Positions 21,950 through 33,924 of a stretch of 64,000 nucleotides of DNA are shown here, piece by piece (the stretch's first letter is position 1; each line of letters opens with the position of its first letter). Source of the DNA: Falciphora oryzae (lineage: Eukaryota > Ascomycota > Sordariomycetes > Magnaporthales > Magnaporthaceae); the NCBI GenBank assembly GCA_000733355.1, contig JNVV01000019.1, forward strand, positions 291,047-355,046, written 5' to 3'. The notes under the pieces are model-generated. The model was not told where the DNA came from. It saw only the letters and a list, made by a program, of their open reading frames with translations, and ran no database searches. Made by a program: the position numbers and the translations under genes.

Positions 21950-23125
21950 CTTTGCGGGATGCCACAGGCTGTATGTGTATCTGTTCTTGCTGGTTCGCGG
22001 ATTCGGGGTTGGCGGTGGACAAATCAAGGCGTCGAGGTCGGTTTGCCACAAGCCGACACTGACTTGGTTGGTCGAAAGATCCTTTGCGGTATTTGGCTCC
22101 CCTTTCGCCTGCTTTCTCTGGGGTTTCCCGCTTCGGTCGGTGAGGCTGAACTTGGGGATGTGCGCCGTGCTTTCTCCGAAGCTGGAAATAGCCCGTGTGG
22201 GAACCGCCCAAGGGACCGGCCTCTGTCAGACGGAGATGTGGGCGCAGCGAATTTAGTGTTTCTCATACGTAGTAATTTTTAGGGGTTTGGGACGTGCGGT
22301 CTGGACCATTTGGCGGGTAGGCGACGCCAATCAGGGGTTTATGTGGGGCCCAAAGCTCCGCCGCGGCCTGACAAATGTCACCGTTCAAGAGACTGTTTTC
22401 CCCAGCTTATAGAAGAAACCAGCCAACGGATCAGTAAGGGCTGATTACCGTCATTTCTTTGGCATTCCTCTTTGGCACCGTCAGGAGGATCTTGAAAATT
22501 TGCTCACCAATCGTTGCCTCGGACTCAGATTCGCGAGCCGGCCATCTGAGCTAGACTCCTCAACCATCCCGCCTGACGGGATATCAACAACTGCACATCT
22601 CAGCCACAGCGATACGCTAAATTGACCGCTCGTCGTAAGCTGCGCTGGTATTACGTGAATTTCTACTCTGGGCCGATCCACCTTGGCCTCTTCACCCGCA
22701 CATCAATAGTGTACATCGCGGGGAATGCAATGGAAAATTAGAGCAAAAAGCAAGGATCGACGAAGATGTGTGGTGCCTCCCAAGAGAAAGAGGTTATTAA
22801 GATATGGAGCCAAAGCAAAAGAAGGGTCCCTGAGGTCTAAATGTCGTATCGTGAAAATGAACCGTAAATAGACGCCAGTAACCTTTTTTTGTCATCCCCA
22901 AGTCACCCTCCCATCCCAAAAGTCTGCCGTTAAGAAAAGAGTCATCAAGCGTCGTGCCGAGTCAATGAAAAGAAGCTCAAGTGTAGCCAAATAATACAGC
23001 GGGCAAAAGAGGCTCTGTTCGGATTGAGAGGACACGAAGTCGCTGACAGGCGCCAGCATGAGGCCGTTCGAAAGTCGTTCCGTAAACCGTGTGCGTAGTC
23101 GTAGCGATCCTTCATTACGGCCAGA
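21950..23125. other. Intergenic: GCS1 promoter and RRM gene 3' flank
   Basis: 1.18 kb without a supported gene. Overlapping ORFs on both strands just upstream of GCS1 (21.8-22.3 kb) share no recognisable domain. The 22.7-22.95 kb part is A-rich and probably 3' UTR of the RRM gene. Confidence 0.6.
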
Positions 23126-24625
23126 TTAGGCCGCGGCCGGGGTAGCGGCCGGGGCAGCAGGAGCGGCGGCCGCATCAGCAGCAGCGGGGGCAGCAGCCTC
23201 GGCGGGCTTGGTCTCAGCCTCGGTACCGTTGGCCTCACCAGCGGCCGGGGTCTCCTGAGCGGCATCGTCGTCGGTCTTGTCGGGGCTGTCGATGGCGACC
23301 TTGACGGCAATCTCGCGGTTATCGATCTGCTTGCCGTTCATCTCCGCAACAGCCTTCAGTTGCATCTCCTCCGAGGCCAGGGTAACGAAACCGAAGCCAC
23401 GGCCCTTACGCGGCTCGTTGCGAGCCTGGAGCTTCTTGATCATGAAACGAGGAATGGGGCGCAGAGCGATCTTCGCAGAAGAGGGCTCGTACGCGGCAAA
23501 GACCTCCTTAAGCTGTGGCGGGGAGATGAAAGGTTAGCGTCCAGCCCAGCACTCTGTATGAACCGGCAAGGTGGCTTCAGGTATTATCTTACGCGGGCCT
23601 CGGTCATGTCGTAGGGCAGGTTGGCGACCATGACCTTATTCTTGGACGGAATACCGTCGGCCGGGGGGCCACGCTCACGACGCTCGCGCGGCTGGCGGGG
23701 CTCCTTCTTGCCGGCCTTCTCCTCCTTGTCGCCCTCGGCGGCCTTGTTAGTAATATCACCCAGAGGCTTAGACTCGGAATCGGCGGCCGCGGCGTCCGTA
23801 GCCGGAGCATCTGCGGCACCGTCCTCCTTGGCATCCTAGTAAAGCGCAAAAGGCGTGAGCAAGAGTTCCCGTCCGCGTATCAAGATCGCGATGCCGCAAA
23901 AGCAGTAGCACTGATTGTATAGCTTACCTCGGAGCGTCCAGCACGTCCGGCACCGCCACGGCCGCGGCTAGCGCGACCGCGGCCACGAGTGGACCGGGTG
24001 CGGCGGGTACCCTCAGCACCCTCACCGTTGGCGCCCTCCTCCTTCGGCTGGCTCGGCTCGGGCTTGCGAGCGAGCTGAACCGAGACCTTGCGCTCGAGGA
24101 TCTCCTGACCCGACAGCTCAGCGATGGCACGCTCAGCCTCGTTGGGGGTCGAGAGGTCGACGAAGGCGTAGCCGACGGGGCGGTCTGTGCGCGGGTTCTT
24201 TGGGATCGAGATGCGTTCACTGTCGAGGTTGTTAGCTAATCACATTCGAGTCACGGCGTCTGGGGCATTCGGGTGGGGCCTCTGGCTTGTCTCGGTCCAC
24301 CACAGCGCACGATGCCCCGAGACAACAAGCGACTAAGCGAGCAGAGGTCCAGCCTGATAGAGGTACTTTGCAACTGTAACTGTGCTGAGGACAGAGTGAC
24401 GGGGCAGACTCACACAAGGTAGCCCTTGAAGAACTCCTTCAACTTCCCCTCGCTTGTGGCGTAGGCGAGGTTGCCGATGTAGAGACGGCGGCCCTCGACA
24501 GCGCTGGCATGGTTGTCATCGTTGGCCTTGGTGTCGGCCTTGCCAGTGATGGTAGTATCGGCCAGAGCAGTGGTGACGTCGCTGACAGCAGCGTCAACGG
24601 GAACGTTCTCGACGGGAGCAGACAT
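23126..24625 (-). CDS. Two-RRM RNA-binding protein with central RG-rich segment (Sbp1-like architecture)
   Basis: Probable mRNA-binding protein. Exons: 24625-24414, 24219-23928, 23835-23593, 23512-23126; 377 aa. RRM1 is at about residues 46-122 with RNP2 LYIGNL and RNP1 GYAFVDL. A basic Arg/Gly segment follows (TRGRGRASRGRGGAGRAGR, about 142-165), then an acidic linker, then RRM2 with MVANLP and GRGFGFVTL. The tail is Glu/Ala/Pro-rich (last ~60 residues). RRM-RG-RRM order is that of yeast Sbp1, a translation repressor in P-bodies, but similarity outside the domains is low, so orthology is not claimed. The start chosen is MSAPVENV at 24625 rather than an upstream in-frame ATG at 24703, because the upstream 26 residues (TLNAPRFPRRLSVPVRKK) look like leader. 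Introns are 194, 92 and 80 nt. Confidence 0.88.
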
Positions 24626-27519
24626 TTTGAACGGTTGGTAGGTTGCTTTCTTGCGGACTGGCACAGAAAGGCGGCGTGGGAACCGTGGGGCGTTGAGTGT
24701 CAAAACTTGGGTGTCGACGTTGTGCTTGGGTTCAAAAGTTGAACTCTGGAAACAATGCGGGGGAAGTTTTTAGGGTAGCTTCGTGCCCTAGATTACGGGG
24801 GAGGGTATTGACGGCGGGTGCAAGGTTTGCTTTCGCTGATCTTGAGGTGTTTGTGATGGAAGATAAGGAAGAAAAGGGGAAAAGGAGGAGTGCCACGAAG
24901 CAGCGCGCGGGCTGATGAAATTCAAATATTTTTTTTTTTCGCCAGACCCTGGTGAGTTCGGGGAATTAAGCGAAAGGGAGGGAAAACAGTGGGTGTGAAT
25001 GCCAAGTGGGTGGGTCTCCAGGGAGGGGGTACATGCGCCCAAGTCGTTGCGCACGATGAGATGGCGGCAAATGGACCAGCGAATTGGGGCTAAGAAGTAC
25101 TGATCACGATCCCTGGCTCCACTCGTCTCCTTTTCCAGGCAAGGCGTGTCCACCAGTTGTCACCCCAAGCCCGAATTTTTCGCCATTGCCTTTCTTTTTC
25201 TTTGCCTCTTGGGACGCAACCGTCTGTGCTAGCTTCTGCAGGTGGCGGCCTTCTTTCATCTGACGAGTCACCCGGCACGCCAGGCAGGCACCCCCAAGAC
25301 AGCTTCGTAGCCTCGCATTGATGCAAACAGCCACGTGAAGCCTGTGTGAGGCTCTGGCCAACCAGGTCTTCACACCGCATTCACTGCATCTTGAGCATCG
25401 GGTGCAGCAGTCACTGTCGGCGGCTCCGGCCTGCCATTCATCAGCTGCACCGAGCAACCGAGCCGCTGCTAGAGGAGGCCAATTGTAACAGCAAAAAAAT
25501 AAATAATAATTATCAAGTAAAACGTAAACAAAAGGACACATAACACATGACCCTGGTTCAGGGCGACTGGAGGCACAACGTATGAGATATCAAAGCGTTT
25601 GGCGCCATCTCTGAGGCCATGCAGCAACTGCTGCAGACAATTGAACGGGGGCTTGTTTCACAACCCAACCCAGCCCAACAGAAACGTTCCTACCTCCTGC
25701 CTCCTGGATCTACGGGGAGGGAGGAAGTCGGCAGCTTTCCGCTTCCTGCAGGAGGAAAGAAAGCAGCACAGAGCAACAGCGCAGGCCTCGACGGCGCACG
25801 AGGGATGTCGTTGTGTGCTGGGAACCACCTGCCCGAACTGGTGCAGGCCGGGAGTCGTGATGGAGCGGTCTGGGACATGCCAGGTGTTCGATGCGGTTCG
25901 CGACTCCCACCCTGGAGGAGAAGTGTGGGGATGGATGGGGACGGAAGTCGCTCGCTTGTGGTGCCCGGTCCCGTCAGTTCCCTTGTCAAGGTGCTGTCAA
26001 ACCCTCGAGCAGACATGCGGTCAATGCTGGCGCTGTATCACATCAACCCATCACGCGCAACCTAACAGATGGAGCAGACCCTTACTGGCGCACTGGCGGT
26101 GACAGCACTGCAGGCCTCGCACGGGTAGAAAAGCGGCCGTTGTCAGGTTGGCACGTTGGATGCACAGCACAGCGCACGACTAACCGACACTCCATTGACC
26201 CCCGGGACCCCTAATGCGGCGCCAGGCTGCGGAAGATGGCCGGCTACGGAGATGGATACGCCCAAGCACAGTGGATCGCAACGTCTTTTGCTAGGCCCCG
26301 ATCCGGGTGCTCGGTGAAGCCCCAGGAAGTTACAGGCCCTGATGGAAAGTCGTCTGCCGGAGCGCAGAAGCAGGGGCCTGGGCCAACCCGCAGATGACCG
26401 GTGGCGGAAGCGAGAGGCTAACCTCGTTGGGGTACTGTGTGGAACTGCCATGTCTTCTAGATCTTTTGCCCTTCTTTCGCTCACGCACGCATCCCATTTT
26501 TCCACGCGCTGATATCGATGGAATCAATCCAACCTGGCTGGGCAACCGATAACGAATTCAGGCGCACGGCCACTCAATCCCGGCCCTTCAGGGGATCACC
26601 CTGCGGCCGAAATGATGCCTTTCGAGTTTTGCGATATTAGCCAATCTCCTGCAGGACAATTTTATGTAAGTGGAGGAGAGCGGATTGACATTATCCCAGA
26701 TGGCTTTTTATGCACCCCGTGCGTTTGCTACCATTTGTTTATTTGCTCCCTGAACGCTCAAGCCGGCCGGCATGAGGTTTTGTGACCGAGTGAGAAAAAA
26801 AAAAAAAAAATTGGAGACGGCACAATCTGGTACTGGGCCTCTCAACACCCCCCTAACCCAAGACACCTAGACTCAACCTTACACGGTGTTGGTCGAGTCT
26901 GTCCCTGACTGGGTCGCTCGGCGGGTTGTCACTCAGCGTCGCCCTCAAATGCCCTGTGCTGAGCTGCGCCAGGCACTGACATCATGTCTCTCTGGACTGC
27001 TGTCTTGGCCTTTGACCACTCGGAAATCTCCTTGCCCCGACATCGGCAGTTGCCGGCGCCGCTCCTTTGCCCCTCGTCCGTCCGCTCCGGCGTTGCTGCA
27101 AATGCGTAATTAAGGTGTGGCGCATTATGTGCTGTTCGGCCCTGTTGGCTCGGCTAGCGGATTGAACCGCAGCTGGAGGGTGTTGATGTATCCATGATGC
27201 TCAACATCAAAAATTTCCATTGACTATCACGAATAGCGGGGTACCTACCAAACTCCTTGAAGCCTGACATCAGCCATTGACCAAGGCAAGCTCCACGCAC
27301 GCATTCAAAGACATTCGTGCAAAACGGTGTCTCTCTCTACAACCAAGATATCTCTTGATTTTCTTCGCAGATCCTGTGACATCATTCACGGCACGACAGT
27401 AAACTTAAGTTGTTGTTGCTGGACCTGCGAGTGTCTAGCACAGTGGGCCCGTCCACCAGGTCTGGCTCGTGGTGAACCACAAAGTGCTCGCAGCCCCTGG
27501 CTTTTGGCACGTCCCTAGG
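24626..27519. other. Intergenic between divergent RRM gene and TAH18
   Basis: 2.9 kb bidirectional upstream region. ORFs of up to 167 codons occur but overlap each other on several frames and show no domain. A 15-nt A tract lies at 26796-26810. No RNA gene or repeat recognised. Confidence 0.6.
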
Positions 27520-29771
27520 ATGGAAACTGGCCATGCGGTGCTGTCGCCCGGGATCGTAACATCCATGGTGGCCGGCGAGGATGGTCTGGACCAGGCCTTG
27601 TCCGGCCGGAGTGCCCTCGTTCTCTACGGCTCCGAAACCGGGAATGCCCAGGATATCGCCGAGGACCTGGGCCGCACCCTGGGGCGTATGCGATTCCGTA
27701 CTTCTGTCGTCGAGATGGACGCTGTCGGGCCGGTAAGTGTCGCAAAACTAAAAGTCCAGGTCCTGATGACAGCTGCTGACATCCACATGTTGGCGCATTT
27801 TAGAAAGAGCTGCTCCAGTACCGTCTGGTCGTCTTCGTTGTGTCAACCACCGGCCAGGGGGACATGCCGCAGAATGCCTCAAAGTTCTGGCGGAGTCTCC
27901 TCAGGCGGAAGCTTCCGCCTTCATGTCTGGCCAGGCTCACTTACACTTGCTTCGGCCTGGGCGATAGCTCCTATCCCAGGTACAACTGGGCTGCAAGGAA
28001 GCTGTGCAAAAGGCTGGCTCATCTGGGCGCCCTAGCGTTCTTCACGCCGGGAGAGGGCGACGAGAGGCACGACGACGGGATTGACACCGTATACCTCCCT
28101 TGGAAGGGAAATCTCTGTTCTTGGACGCTGGCAAACCATCCGCTGCCGGGGAATATACAACCAATCCCTGATCAAGAGCCCCTTCCACCCCGGTTCACAC
28201 TGTTCATAGCTGATAGCGCGCCAAAGATACCACCCGTCGCCCCGGTCGACCACCAAATCGACAGGGCTCAGTCCTCGGAGGAACCACCCGCCGCCGTCCT
28301 GCTCCCAATACAAGGTGGCATCACGGCGACCGTCCGGAGCAACGAGCGGGTGACGCCCACGGACCACTGGCAGGACGTGCGTCTGCTCCGCCTCGACCTT
28401 GACACCTCACCCGCGGAGCCGCTACGACCCGGCGCGACCGTGACCATATACCCGAAGAACTTCCCCTCCGACGTCGGCGCCCTCATCGAGCGCATGCGGT
28501 GGCAGGACCAAGCAGACCAGCCGCTCCGCTTCCCCGCGGGCGCCAGCTCCCTGCCCAAGGGGCTCTCGTGGTGCACGGCGCCCGATGGGACGGGCCGCCC
28601 GCGCACGACGACGCTGCGCGACCTGCTGACGCACGGCCTAGACATCGCGGCCGTCCCGCGCCGCGGGTTCCTCGAGAAGCTGTCCTTCATGGCGTCGGAG
28701 CCGGACCAGGCAGAGCGCCTGCGCGAGCTGGCCGACCCGGCCGGCGCCCAGGAGTTCTACGACTACACGGCCCGCCCACGCCGCACCATCCTCGAGGTCC
28801 TGCGCGACTTCCCCTCGGCCGTGATCCCCGCCGCGTCCGCCGCCGACATCTTCCCCGTCATCAGGGGTCGCGAGTTCAGCATCGCCAATGGCGGCGCGAG
28901 CCTAGACGGCAGCACTTCTCCTGCTTCTTCTGGAGTACCAGGAGCAGCAGCAGCAGCAGCAGCAACCACAGCCTTGCGCGTCGAGATCCTGGCCGCCATG
29001 GTCGAGTACCGCACCATCATCCGCAAGCCGCGCGTGGGCCTGTGCTCGCGCTACCTCGGCAGCCTGCTGCCGGGCACCCGCATCAACGTCACCATCAAGC
29101 AGGGATCCGGCATGCTGGGAACGGCAGCGGCTTCGTCTTCTGGCGGCAGCAGCAGCCGCCCCGTCGTAGCCGTCGCGACAGGGACCGGCGTCGCGCCCAT
29201 CCGCATGCTACACCAGAGCCGCATGGCCCGGGCGACCCCACCGCCCCCTGGCGAGATGCTCCTCTTCTTCGGCTGCCGCAGCAGGCACGCCGACTACTAT
29301 TTCGCCGACGAGTGGCGCGAGGCCTCCTCTGCCGCCGCCGGCGCCCTCACCGTCGTGCCCGCCTTCTCGCGCGACCCGGACGCGATGCTCGAGGACGCGG
29401 CCAAGCGCACCGTGGGCGAGGACGAGCCGGTCCGTGCTGTTGCTGCGGGCGCCGCAGACACCGCCACCGCCACCGCCACCACCACCACCTCGACGCCGCC
29501 GACGGCAGACGACGAGGCGGCGCTGCTGCTCCGGCGCCAGGACGCGGGCAAGAACTACGTGCAGCACCACATCCGGCGGCACGCGCACAAGGTGGCGGGC
29601 CTGGTGGCGCGCGGCGCCGTCGTCTGCATCTGCGGCGGCGCCGGCACCATGCCAAAGGCCGTTAGGCTGGCGCTCGAGGACGCCCTCGTGGCGGGCGGCG
29701 TCTGCGCCGGCGCCGCCGAGGCGGCCGAGTATCTCGCCACCAGGGTCGAGGTTTGGCAGGAGACGTGGTAA
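27520..29771 (+). CDS. TAH18: NADPH-dependent diflavin oxidoreductase (Tah18/NDOR1)
   Basis: Passes electrons from NADPH through FAD and FMN to Dre2 for cytosolic iron-sulfur cluster assembly. Exons: 27520-27732 and 27804-29771, intron 71 nt (GTAAGT...TAG, branch GCTGAC); 726 aa, longer than yeast Tah18 (623) through Ala/Ser/Thr-rich inserts. The flavodoxin domain starts ALVLYGSETGNAQDIAEDLG and continues VVSTTGQGDMPQNASKFW and CFGLGDSSYPRYNWAARKL. The FAD domain contains GREFSIANGG and GLCSRYLGSLLPGTRI; NADPH binding is marked by VVAVATGTGVAPIRML and FFGCRSRHADYYF. It ends with the family's VEVWQETW, Trp last. ATG 27520 (A at -3) is preferred; ATG 27565 is an alternative only 15 codons later. 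Confidence 0.94.
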
Positions 29772-30854
29772 TGATGTGTGATCTGAGCAAGGGTGATCTT
29801 TGGTGTCATGGATTGTCTGTATTGCCCTGCCCATTTTCATGTGGCCAAGGATGATGGTTCTTATACCTGGAAACAGATAAAACCGTTCGTTTTCATGTCA
29901 TGTTTCATGTTTCAGGATGTGTCCGTTGGTGGTGATTGCGATGTTTTCTTATTTTACTTAGGGCTGCTATACATAGACCGGAAACTGTTTCGTTTCCAAT
30001 CCACATCAAGTGCCACCCCTCCCCGATTTGGCCTTGCTTTCCCCTGAGCCTGCATACCTAGCATGAAGATGCCGTAGATTAGGACAGCCTCCTTTTGATC
30101 CAAGCCATGGATTTCGCCCCTCGCCAGGTCCCTCGCTGGCGTCATCCTAGGCGTCCCTGGCCTTGAACTGTAGAGCAATGGCCATGCTCCCCGCATATCT
30201 CGTGAAGTCTTTCGGTGTTTGCCAGAAAGGCCATGAGAAGCCAAGACTAGAAAACATGACGTGATGGAAGAAAAATGATGTGACAAGGAAAAGTCGGCCG
30301 CCGCCGGGTACAGTGGCTTGCAAGCCTAGTTCAAAGGCTCAGCCAACATAAAAGAAACAAGAGCAGAGGTATTTCGACCTTTGACGCCCCAGCACCAACT
30401 AGCTGACAAAAATGAAAGTGTCGAGAATAAAACCAGAGCCGGCGGCTGATTGTATGTGTAAAAGGCAAAGAAAAGAAAACAAAAGGACCGCCTCCTGCAG
30501 TCGCTGCTTTTCCGGTGATTCGAATGATACCGGGTGGGAGTCGTGGGAGCAAGGGCTGTTCGGACAAACTGCCAACTTCCCAGACTTTGATTAGGGTATT
30601 GAAACGCCCGCGTCCGAAAGCGTATATGTGATAGGGTCGTGGGCGTGTGGAATATGTCCAGTAGGAAGTTATAATCGGAAGAAGATTGAGTGAGTGAAAG
30701 AAGAAGTGAAAGATTGGTCGATAGATAGGAGGTGGTCTCGGGTATATCCGCAGGCTTGTTTGGCCCTCGTCAAGGGAGTCGACAGTTGCGAGGATGGGAG
30801 AAAGGAGACACAGGCGACGCCTCATGGGGTAGAGGGTACGCCCACTCTCCGTCG
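29772..30854. other. Intergenic between convergent TAH18 and aspartic-protease-like gene
   Basis: 3' flanks of two convergent genes, AT-richer than the coding DNA. Nothing else recognised. Confidence 0.65.
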
Positions 30855-33800
30855 TCACCTCTTGTCCTCCTCCCAGCTGTATCGCTTCTCTGGGACCTGA
30901 GGAACATGGACGAGCTCGGCCGCGGGGTCGAAGCGCTCGAAGCTGTTGGGGCTCGTCGGGGTGCCGCCGTTACGCAGGCTCTGCTGCCGCGTGAACTCGA
31001 CCTGTATCCGCTCCTCCTCCTCGACCGTATAGTTGCTGCCTAGCGTGTCGGCCGAGCCTCGCCTGACCCCCGACATGACGGGCACCGTAAGCCCGGGGTC
31101 TATCCTCAGTTGGGGTGGAGGATTGTTGGCAGAGCGCGGCGGTGACGCGGTTGGCTGTTCGGCCGAAGAAGACGACGCCGCAGGCGAAGCCAATTGCGGG
31201 GGTGTCTGCGCAGGCAGGACGGGCTTGATCTGGATGTCGGCGGGATCCTCTGGTATCGGACTCGCCGCGACCTTGCGCCCCTCGGGCCCGATCAACTGTG
31301 GGGCCGGTGGTTGCTGGCGCCGGGTCTTTGGTGGGTTTTGTAGCGGCAGGCGGACATTGTCCGGCAGCGGACCAAGGCATATAATCTCCTGATGGTCGAT
31401 GGGACTGCGCTGGAATGTCGGGGATTGGGAGCCGTCGGACGCGGGTGAGGTCCTGCCGCCGCTTTGGCAGGAAGAGGAAGAGACCGAACGGCCTACACCG
31501 ACGTCATCGGCATCCTGCCGGGTTTGTTTGTCAAATGAAGGGGCCGTGGGGCTCGAGGTTTGGCTCCGGCCGGCATCGCTGTTCGAGCGGCCGAACAAGC
31601 CGGGAGGGTACTGGGGTACCAAGGTCATGGGCGACGGAAGGCCTGACATTTTCATGGTGGACCATTCGGGATCGCGGGGCGAGACTGGAGATGGCAGCGA
31701 GGGCAGCGAGTTGCTGTTGTTGCCATCCGAGGGTGGCGAGATAGGCGACGAGCTCTCGCCGGTTTCCGGACGGTAGTGCGCCACGGGGCTGATGTCCTGC
31801 TCCGACTTGCCCTCTTCATCTGCTGCGCCGTTTAGCGAGCGAGTCGGGGGCGTGTACGAAGGTAACGGGCCCTGCAGTTGCCTGTGCAGCTTTCTTCGCT
31901 CAAGCTCATACTCGCTCATGTTCTGCTGCGAGCCTTCGGTGCCCAGCTCGGTCGTCTCATCGCTCGAGTTGATCTCGTTGGCAGCAAGCTCGACGGGGGC
32001 CACGGGCGCGGGCATCTCGTACCGCTCGTGCGAGGCGTCTGCCCCGACCTCGGCGGGCTGCTGCGGACCGCCATTGACATCGGCCGTCGCCTCGACCATC
32101 CTGGTCCTTCTCCTGCCCTGTAAAAAGACGAACATCCTGGCAACCGGGCTCAGGGGCGTGTCAGGAGGCTTCATCGCGGACTCGGTGTCCTTGAGCTCGT
32201 CGTCCTGGTTCTCCGGGGGCAAGACCAGCTCCTTAGCGGTCCGCCTCCTTCTCCGCCTGCGACGGCAATACCACAATGAGAAGGCACAGATGCCAGACAC
32301 AAGGAGAACGGACACGACAATGCCGGCCGTCTGCCCGGCGTCCAAGCCTGGTCCTCCTGACTGCGGCAAGCCAACAAACGCCGGGTACTCGCTGTTCGGG
32401 GACCTCGCAATGCTCTCGACTGAGTAGTTGGTGGCCGCATTGACCGGGAAGCGCGCCTGATAGACAGAGAAGACCTCCTCGTCGTACTTGGTGACCAGGT
32501 AGGCCTCCTGCATGAAGACACGGCCGAGCACAATCTCGTTGACGTTCTTGGCGCGACGCAGGGGGAAGTACGGGATCGAAGGGTCGGTGACGGCCATCTT
32601 TTTCCTGTAAGGGAACCGGAGCAGCTGAGCGAACGCGGTACTGGACAGGGTGACGTTAACGACGCCCCGGGTCTCGAGCGGCTTGCCGAAGTCGTCTGTG
32701 TTGTCCCAGCCGGACAGGCTGAATGTGAAGTTAAAGGGCTTGGCTTTCAAGAACGAGTTGTACTGGTCCGTGGTGCGGTATGTGTATACACCCAGGGTAT
32801 CGTTGTAGACGAGGTCGAGAGCGGATGCGAAACGGTCGCAGATCATCTGAGGAAGGGTGAGGTAAGGCAGCGACGTATCGATGACGACCATCAGCGAGTC
32901 GTTCATAGTGACCAGAGAGCTACTGGATCCGTTCCAGCTCGAAGGGGCGCTGGTCCCGTCGGCAGCCTGGACAGTGATGCCGCGCAGTCGGGCCTGGGGC
33001 AGACGCGTGTCAGGGTGAAGGCGGAACGCGGTGTTGTGGCTCTCGAACCTGAGGGGGTCGTAGCCGCCCAGGATCAGCGAGCCGGGACAGCTGGGCTCGG
33101 CGTGGAAGAACCCGGCGGTGTAGCCATAGCTGTGACTGGGGATGGTGCCATAGGTCTCGGCCAGTTGCGAAATGAACGGGTTGACGACCTTGTTGTTGAA
33201 CTTGCCCTGAGTGACGCCGAGGCCTAGATAGCCCTGGTAGTAGTCCATGCTGTCAATGGCAGCGACGAGAGCGCCGTTGACGTCGCTGGTGATGCCGTTC
33301 AAGCTGTTGTGCACAGCGACGGTATCGAGGCCATAGGCCCCGTTGCTCTCGTTCCACCCGGCATCCGTCAGGCCGAGAGCCCAGGTGCCCAGCGACGTAC
33401 AGCTCCTGGAGGCCTTTTGGTCATAGACGCCGCCCCGGTCGGTAATGCATTGTTGAACTACACAGCTTCTAGTCAGCAAATGCTGTCGGATGGACGGGCC
33501 GGGTACCGATATAAGGGGCGAAGAATAGACAAGTCAAGCAAGACCTACCACCCTGGCAGATGTTTTTCGACACCGCCCATATCTCCGAAAGGGCAGTGTT
33601 CGGGAGGAGCTGGACAGTGACGGCAGGGCCGCCCACAGCCAACTCGAAGGTCGACCAAGTGCCATCGACGCCGAGCCTATACACATGTGCACAAGCGGTG
33701 GTTAGTGGTGTGCGGCAAACGACTAGATATCGAAGCCGTGTAGTCTGATGCCCATATACATGGACAGGGACAGCCAGACGAGGAGGCGAGGGGCTGTACC

Positions 33801-33924
33801 ATTTGGAAGAGGGCTGCAGCCAAAGGCCGTCAGATACGGCAGCGGCGTTTACCGGAGCGAGCAGCGGCAGCAGGAGGATGAGGACATCACCGAGGCTCGC
33901 GGACGCCCCGGGGGTCAAGCGCAT
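30855..33924 (-). CDS. Membrane-anchored A1 aspartic-protease-fold protein with degenerate first active site
   Basis: Exons: 33924-33800, 33676-33549, 33457-30855; 951 aa. Residues 1-28 form a signal peptide (LGDVLILLLPLLAPVNA). The ectodomain (about 35-430) follows the pepsin fold: YGLDTVAVHN, YQGYLGLGV, FHAEPSCPGSLILGGYD and ADGTSAPS segments, many N-glycosylation sequons, and the second catalytic motif VVIDTSLPYLTLP (Asp near 277). In place of the first Asp-Thr-Gly there is LPNTALSEIW, Asn68-Thr-Ala, so proteolysis is doubtful. A transmembrane helix at about 459-482 (GIVVSVLLVSGICAFSLW) is followed by a run of eight or more Arg and a cytosolic tail of about 460 residues rich in Pro, Ser, Gln and acidic residues. 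It could be a pseudoprotease acting as a surface sensor or scaffold; this is inference. Introns are 123 and 91 nt. Confidence 0.88.
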
